A stretch of 64,000 bases of DNA from Tetraselmis striata (Eukaryota > Chlorophyta > Chlorodendrophyceae > Chlorodendrales > Chlorodendraceae): contig VCJN01002909.1 of assembly GCA_006384855.1 (NCBI GenBank), forward strand, positions 62,001 through 126,000, given 5' to 3'. The notes below the pieces were generated by a model. It was given only the letters and a program-made list of their open reading frames with translations. It had not been told where the DNA came from and made no database searches. Shown here piece by piece: positions 59,378 to 64,000 of this stretch. Both the position numbers and the translations under genes were made by a program. Position 1 is the first letter of the stretch. Every line of letters begins with the position of its first letter.

Positions 59378-60121
59378 TCAGCATCGCTCCGACAGGCGTG
59401 CAATCCACGCCAGAACCGCCTGCGTGTCGGCAACCGCCTGCGCGCCGGCACAGGGCGGACGCCGCACCATGACCACCGAAAGCCCGAGGCGGCGCGCCGC
59501 CTCGATCTTGGCGTAGCCCCAGGGGCCGCCGCTGTTCTTGGTGACCACATGGGTCACGCCGTGATCGCGAAACGCCGCGACCTCGACGTGCGCGTCCTCT
59601 GGCGGACGGCCAAGCACCAGCCGTCCCGGCGGCAACGGCTGGTCCGGCGCCGGCGGATCGATCATCCGCATCAGGCAGAAAAGATCGCCGCGCGGCGCGA
59701 AGACGCCGATTTCCTTGCGACCGATGGCAAGGAAGGGACGCGCGCCATGGGGAAGCGCCGCCACCGCCTCGCCCAGATCGGTGACCTCCCTCCAGTCGTC
59801 GCCGGCCTCAGGTCGCCACTCGGGCCGGTCCAGCCGCAAAAGTGCAACGCCCGCGCGGTCGCAGGCCGCGACCGCATTGGCGGACATGGTCCGTGCGAAA
59901 GGATGGGTCGCATCGACGACCGCGTCGATCCCGGTTTCGCGCAGGTAGGCCACAAGGCCCTCGACGCCGCCGAAGCCGCCGATTCTGGTGTGCGCGCCAT
60001 AGACCTCGGGACGCGCCACGGCACCGGCAAGCGAGACGATGACCGAGTGCCGTCCCTCCTCGCCAAGCCGGGCGGCAAGCGCGCGCGCGTCCCCGGTTCC
60101 GCCGAGAATCAGCAGGCGCAT
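59378..60121 (-). CDS. cobK: Precorrin-6A reductase
   Basis: 247 residues: [65 protein letters not shown]-dependent ring reduction in cobalamin synthesis. Starts inside the last codons of cbiD (overlap 60109-60121), so the two are coupled. Confidence 0.9.
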   Translation of the reverse strand: MRLLILGGTGDARALAARLGEEGRHSVIVSLAGAVARPEVYGAHTRIGGFGGVEGLVAYLRETGIDAVVDATHPFARTMSANAVAACDRAGVALLRLDRPEWRPEAGDDWREVTDLGEAVAALPHGARPFLAIGRKEIGVFAPRGDLFCLMRMIDPPAPDQPLPPGRLVLGRPPEDAHVEVAAFRDHGVTHVVTKNSGGPWGYAKIEAARRLGLSVVMVRRPPCAGAQAVADTQAVLAWIARLSERC

Positions 60122-61243
60122 CCCGCGTCCTCCGATGCCGGCGACGCGGGTTCGAAGGGCACTTCGGCGACGATGCGACCGGCCGCGGTCGACCACCAGG
60201 ACCTCCAGATCGACCGGCGCGTCGCGCAGCACCTTGCGCACCGCGGCGTGCGCCGCGCGCGCCACCGCGCCGGCGACATCCACGCCGTCGCGTTCGGCGC
60301 GGTCGAGCACTTCCTTGGCGGTGTTGGCCGTGCGCGCCGCCTCGACCAGTTCGGGCCGGGCGCCTGCGCCGCGCAGCACCTCGGCCAGGGCCTCGAAAAT
60401 CGACCTGGCTGCGCGCGGAGTGAAGATCGAGCGCGCCCTGGGCGAGCTTCACCAGCTTGGCGAAGCCGCCGGCCAGCGTGAGGCGCGGCACGGGGTGCGC
60501 ACGCAGATACTTGAGCAGGCCGCCGGCGAAGTCGCCCATATCCATCAGGGCCATCTCGGGAAGCTCGGGATGGCGCGCCTGCGCGGCCGTCTCCGAGGTC
60601 GCCCCCGTGGCGCCGATGACATGGGCGAGCCCGGCGGCCCGCGCCACGTCGACGCCGCGATGGATGGAGGCGATCCAGGCGGCGCAGGAAAACGGCCGCA
60701 CGATGCCGGTGGTGCCCAGGATCGACAATCCGCCGACGATCCCGAGCCGCGGGTTCATCGTCTTTGTGCCAGCGCCTCGCCGCCGGGAATGGAGATCTCC
60801 ACCTCGACATCGCCGCTGCCGCCAAAGGCTTCGGCTATCTCCGCGATGGCCGCCGATATCATCTGGCGGGGCACCGGATTGATCGCCGGCTCGCCGGGCG
60901 GGATCGGCAGGCCCTCGCGGGTGACCGTTCCCACCCCCTCGCCGGCGCGAAACACCACGCCGCTGCCGGCCGGGGCAAGGCGCACCCGCGCGATCACCAG
61001 CGCGCCATGGGTGACATCGGGATCGTCGCCCGCGTCCTTGACGATGGCCGCCAGCGCCTCGTCTTCCGCGAGTTCCTCGCGGGCAAGCGCAAAGGCCGGA
61101 CGCTCGCCCTTGGGCAGGACGATCTCGACCGGATCGGGAAAGGCGCCGGTCAGCAACGCCTGATAGGCGGCCTTGGCCGCCGCCGTGGCGCAGGCGCCCG
61201 TCGTCCATCCCCGGCGCAGCTCTGTGGTGGCCTTCGCGTTCAT
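60109..61243 (-). CDS. cbiD: Cobalt-precorrin-5B C1-methyltransferase
   Basis: About 378 residues. [20 protein letters not shown] is the CbiD hallmark; then [20 protein letters not shown] and [20 protein letters not shown]. The frame breaks about three times by single-base insertions (near 60780, 60395, 60190), yet all segments are family-like and in order, so probably sequencing errors. Together with cobK it is transcribed away from cobA. Confidence 0.88.
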
Positions 61244-61290
61244 GCGCGGGACTATAGGGCGGGCCGCGACGAGCGTCACGGCAAAGGGCA

Positions 61291-61353
61291 CCAAGGTCGC
61301 GATTTCAATAACAGGCGACGCAAGTTGACCTTGGCGCGGGCGCCTGTGCGTCG
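61291..61353 (+). promoter_or_regulatory. Structured leader with interleaved inverted repeats before cobA
   Basis: CCAAGGTC (61291-61298) pairs with GACCTTGG (61327-61334), and CGACGCA (61316-61322) with TGCGTCG (61347-61353), in pseudoknot order. ACAGGCG (61311-61317) and CGCCTGT (61341-61347) offer a competing stem. No cobalamin-riboswitch B12 box or core is recognisable. It ends 15 bases before the cobA start. Confidence 0.45.
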
Positions 61354-61368
61354 TAAAACCGGAGAGAC

Positions 61369-62241
61369 ATGACAACGACGCCCAACGATCTCACAGACGG
61401 CCTCGACCCGTCCCGGCTGCGCCTCCCCGATTTCGAGGCGGGCTGGGTGTGGCTGGCCGGCGCCGGTCCGGGCGATCCCGGCCTGTTGACGCTGCATGTC
61501 CTCAACGGTCTGCGCCACGCCGATGTCATCGTCTATGACGCCCTCGTCGACACCAGCATTCTCGACCTCGCCAAACCCGGCGCGATCATCGATTACGCCG
61601 GAAAGCGCGGCGGCAAGCCGAGCCCCAAGCAGCGCGACATCTCGCTCAAGCTGGTCGACTACGCCCGCGCCGGCCACCGGGTGCTGCGGCTGAAGGGGGG
61701 CGACCCCTTCGTCTTCGGACGCGGCGGCGAGGAAGCGCTGACGCTGGTTGGCGCCGGCGTGCCGTTCCGCATCATTCCAGGCGTCACCGCCGGGATCGGC
61801 GGGCTTGCCTATGCCGGCATCCCGGCGACCCACCGCGACACCAACCAGGCGGTCACCTTCCTGACCGGCCATGACCAGACGGGCCTCGCCCCCTCGGCGA
61901 TCAATTGGGAGGCCATCGCCAAGGGCTCGCCGGTGATCGTCATGTATATGGCGATGAAGCATCTGGCGCAGATCACGCAGAATTTGCTCGACGCCGGACG
62001 CGACGCCGACGAGCCCGTCGCCATCGTCTGCAACGGCACGCTCGCCAACCAGCAGGTGCTGGAGACCACGCTTTCGCGGGCCGCCGAAGACGCCGCCGCG
62101 GCCACGCTGGAACCGCCGGCCATCGTCTGCGTCGGCGAGGTCGTGCGGCTGCGCACCGGGCTCGACTGGCTGGGCGCCATTGCCGGGCGCAGTCTCGATC
62201 CCGACCCGCTCGATCTCAGGCAAGCTTCAGAAACCGGATGA
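61369..62241 (+). CDS. cobA: Uroporphyrinogen-III C-methyltransferase
   Basis: 290 residues: VWLAGAGPGDPGLLTLHVLN, LKGGDPFVFGRGGEEALTLV, PFRIIPGVTAGIGGLAYAGI. SAM-dependent double methylation to precorrin-2. Ribosome site GGAGAG just before ATG 61369. Overlaps cobB by four bases. No fused CysG or HemD domain. Confidence 0.93.
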   Translation: MTTTPNDLTDGLDPSRLRLPDFEAGWVWLAGAGPGDPGLLTLHVLNGLRHADVIVYDALVDTSILDLAKPGAIIDYAGKRGGKPSPKQRDISLKLVDYARAGHRVLRLKGGDPFVFGRGGEEALTLVGAGVPFRIIPGVTAGIGGLAYAGIPATHRDTNQAVTFLTGHDQTGLAPSAINWEAIAKGSPVIVMYMAMKHLAQITQNLLDAGRDADEPVAIVCNGTLANQQVLETTLSRAAEDAAAATLEPPAIVCVGEVVRLRTGLDWLGAIAGRSLDPDPLDLRQASETG

Positions 62242-63533
62242 GCACGCCGGGCGGCCTGCTGATCGCGGCACCGGGCTCCGGCGCGGGCAAAACGACGCTG
62301 ACGCTTGCGCTGCTGCGCGCACTGAAGAGCGCCGGGGTGCGCGTCGCCTCCGCCAAATCCGGCCCGGACTACATCGACCCGAAATTCCATGAGGCCGCCA
62401 GCGGACGCCCTTGCGTCAACCTCGATGCCTGGGGTATGCGGCCCGGCGCGATCCGGGGACTGGCGTCGCGGTTCGGCCAGGACGCGGAACTCCTGCTCGT
62501 CGAAGGCGCGATGGGACTGTTCGACGGCGCGGCGGACGGGAGCGGATCGGCGGCGGATCTTGCGGCGATCCTGAGCCTTCCGGTCGTTCTCGTCATCGAC
62601 TGCGCGAAACAGGCGCAATCGGTCGCGGCCCTCGTGCGCGGCTTTCGCGACCACCGCGCGGATATCACCATCGCCGGGCTGATCCTGAACCGCATCGGCA
62701 GTCCGCGCCACGAGGCGATGCTGCGCACAGCCCTCGCCCCGCTCGGGATTCCGGTTCTGGGCGCGCTGCCGCGCGATGGCGCCCTTTCGCTCCCGGAACG
62801 GCATCTGGGTCTGGTGCAGGCGGAGGAACACGCCGATCTCGGGGCGTTCCTGGAGACAGCCTCCGCGATCTGCACGCAACATATCGACCTCTACGCGCTG
62901 CGCGCGCTCTCAGCCCCTGTTGCGGCGGCGCCGGCCCCCTCGCTGCTGCCACCGCCCGGCCAGCGGATCGCCATTGCCCGCGATATCGCCTTCGCCTTCT
63001 GCTACCCGCATCTGCTTGAGGGCTGGCGCGCGGCGGGCGCGGAACTGACAGTGTTCTCGCCGCTTACCGACGAGACCCCGGATGCGACCGCCGATGCCGT
63101 CTATCTGCCGGGCGGCTATCCGGAGCTGCACACCGGCAAGCTTGCCGCCGCCACGACCTTTCTGGAGGGCCTGCGGGCCGCCGCAGCCCGCGGCGCGCTG
63201 GTTTACGGCGAGTGCGGCGGCTACATGACGCTGGGGCAAGGCCTGACCGACGCGGATGGAACCCGCCACGCCATGGCCGGGCTCCTGCCGCTGGAGACGA
63301 GCTTCGCCGCGCGCAAACTGCACCTCGGCTACCGGGTGCTGACACCGTTCGGGCCCACACCCTTTGCCGGCCCGCTCGCGGCGCATGAGTTCCACTATGC
63401 CTCGACCACGCAGGAGGGCGCGGCGGAGCGGCTGTTTTCGGCCCAAGACGCCACCGGCGCAGCGCTTGCCGACATGGGGTTGCGGGTGGGAACCGTCATG
63501 GGCTCCTTCGCCCATGTCATTTGCGGGCGCTAA
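62238..63533 (+). CDS. cobB: Cobyrinate a,c-diamide synthase
   Basis: 431 residues. N-terminal P-loop (LLIAAPGSGAGKTTLTLALL), SAKSGPDYIDPKFHEAAS, then C-terminal glutamine amidotransferase domain with VYGECGGYMTLGQGL holding the Cys, and AHEFHYASTTQEG with the His. Glutamine-dependent amidation. Ends 7 bases before a convergent methyltransferase. Confidence 0.92.
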   Translation: MSTPGGLLIAAPGSGAGKTTLTLALLRALKSAGVRVASAKSGPDYIDPKFHEAASGRPCVNLDAWGMRPGAIRGLASRFGQDAELLLVEGAMGLFDGAADGSGSAADLAAILSLPVVLVIDCAKQAQSVAALVRGFRDHRADITIAGLILNRIGSPRHEAMLRTALAPLGIPVLGALPRDGALSLPERHLGLVQAEEHADLGAFLETASAICTQHIDLYALRALSAPVAAAPAPSLLPPPGQRIAIARDIAFAFCYPHLLEGWRAAGAELTVFSPLTDETPDATADAVYLPGGYPELHTGKLAAATTFLEGLRAAAARGALVYGECGGYMTLGQGLTDADGTRHAMAGLLPLETSFAARKLHLGYRVLTPFGPTPFAGPLAAHEFHYASTTQEGAAERLFSAQDATGAALADMGLRVGTVMGSFAHVICGR

Positions 63534-63540
63534 GCGCGCC

Positions 63541-64000
63541 TCACGCAGCTTCCAGAACGCATAGCTTGCAGGAATAGCCTTCCTTTTCATGATAGGCGGC
63601 ATCGCGGATGGCGCGCACGCGCACCAGACCCTTTTTCTCCATCGCCTTCAAATGGTCGGCATAGCCGTCCGGCTCCCAGACCTTTTCGTGAACGGTGACG
63701 ACGACCGGCGCGCCGGGCCGCGCGACGCGCGCAAGCTCCTCCATCGCCTGCGGCCCGACATGGCCACTGGTGAAGACGCCGACGCTGACGACGCCGTCGT
63801 AACTGTTTGCGGGCATGTCGAGCGGCTTGGTGAGATCGGCTTCCGACAGCTTGCGGTAGACATTCTTTTCCGCCGCCTGTTCCAGCATGCCCGCGCTGAG
63901 ATCGATGCCGTCGATCAGCAGACCGGAGACCTCCTGCCGGCTCAGCGCCTCGCCGACCAGCCCCGTTCCGCAGCCGGCATCGAGCACCAGCGCGGCCCCG
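63541..64000 (-). CDS. SAM-dependent methyltransferase (5' end beyond window)
   Basis: C-terminal 150 or so residues: LDAGCGTGLVGEALS (SAM site), GIDLSAGMLEQAAEK, EELARVARPGAPVVVTVHE. The reading frame continues past the window end. Type 11-like small-molecule methyltransferase; no link to the cobalamin genes shown. Confidence 0.75.
   Translation of the reverse strand, partial: GAALVLDAGCGTGLVGEALSRQEVSGLLIDGIDLSAGMLEQAAEKNVYRKLSEADLTKPLDMPANSYDGVVSVGVFTSGHVGPQAMEELARVARPGAPVVVTVHEKVWEPDGYADHLKAMEKKGLVRVRAIRDAAYHEKEGYSCKLCVLEAA

Noticed and set aside
61244-61368. Cobalamin riboswitch before cobA
   Set aside because: Only 125 bases are available and no B12-box-like core is present.

Overview
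The window is about 64 kb of GC-rich chromosomal DNA from an alphaproteobacterium, most likely in the Rhizobiales/Hyphomicrobiales (Stappia/Labrenzia-like). The evidence is a fused pabBC, HemP with TGA-N9-TCA iron-responsive operators, an OpgC/OpgH pair, a CioAB-type bd oxidase with a DUF2474 subunit, cbiD/cobK/cobA/cobB, and an amino acid:[carrier protein] ligase cassette of the type known from Bradyrhizobium and Agrobacterium. No phage, IS element or CRISPR array was seen. Many conserved genes (pabBC, pheT, pheS, mtnA, opgH, a zinc dehydrogenase, a QueD-like gene, an acyl-CoA dehydrogenase, a NodB deacetylase, a glycosyltransferase, an ExoP-like gene, cbiD) are interrupted by single-base indels, several of them in homopolymers. 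I read these as sequencing errors and give each such gene its full extent.

Layout. 0-7 kb: folate (pabBC), a nucleotidyltransferase, and pheS/pheT with a membrane protein gene between them. 7-9.4 kb: heme/iron block (hemP, DUF2325 plus heme-monooxygenase-like protein, two operators). 9.4-10.6 kb: mtnA. 10.6-18 kb: the most unusual region. An ArgRS paralogue on the + strand faces a tight minus-strand operon (PLP aminotransferase, HAD hydrolase, saccharopine-dehydrogenase-like enzyme, SAM-dependent enzyme). The operon runs directly into a tRNA-like gene with anticodon UGG whose cloverleaf is interrupted by a 112-nt insert exactly between nucleotides 21 and 22. It ends in a 110-residue Ala/Pro-rich protein in which 14 of 16 proline codons are CCA; the SAM-enzyme gene just upstream uses no CCA in 19. 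18-24 kb: dipeptidase, K+ channel, cioAB, esterase. 24-36 kb: opgC, TPR protein, YeeE transporter, DUF302, ThDP enzyme/CoA-transferase pair, opgH. 36-39.4 kb: four-gene cluster of dehydrogenase, pterin-synthase-like protein, glycosyltransferase and methyltransferase. 39.4-46.9 kb: pcaF-type thiolase, then carrier protein, acyl-CoA dehydrogenase, amino acid:carrier-protein ligase, DUF1839 and a GH2 hydrolase. 46.8-59.3 kb: exopolysaccharide locus (flippase, polymerase, chain-length protein, three glycosyltransferases, deacetylase, GH5, hydrolase). 59.4-64 kb: cobalamin genes and a partial methyltransferase.

How they may work together. The 10.6-18 kb cassette joins amino-acid-modifying enzymes, a spare aminoacyl-tRNA synthetase, a dedicated-looking UGG tRNA and a CCA-loaded small ORF. 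My leading inference is a tRNA-dependent pathway that places a non-standard residue, possibly a proline analogue, at CCA codons of one small protein or otherwise uses a dedicated charged tRNA; none of this is demonstrated. A second amino-acid-activation system without tRNA (ligase plus carrier protein plus dehydrogenase) lies about 23 kb away, next to the polysaccharide locus.
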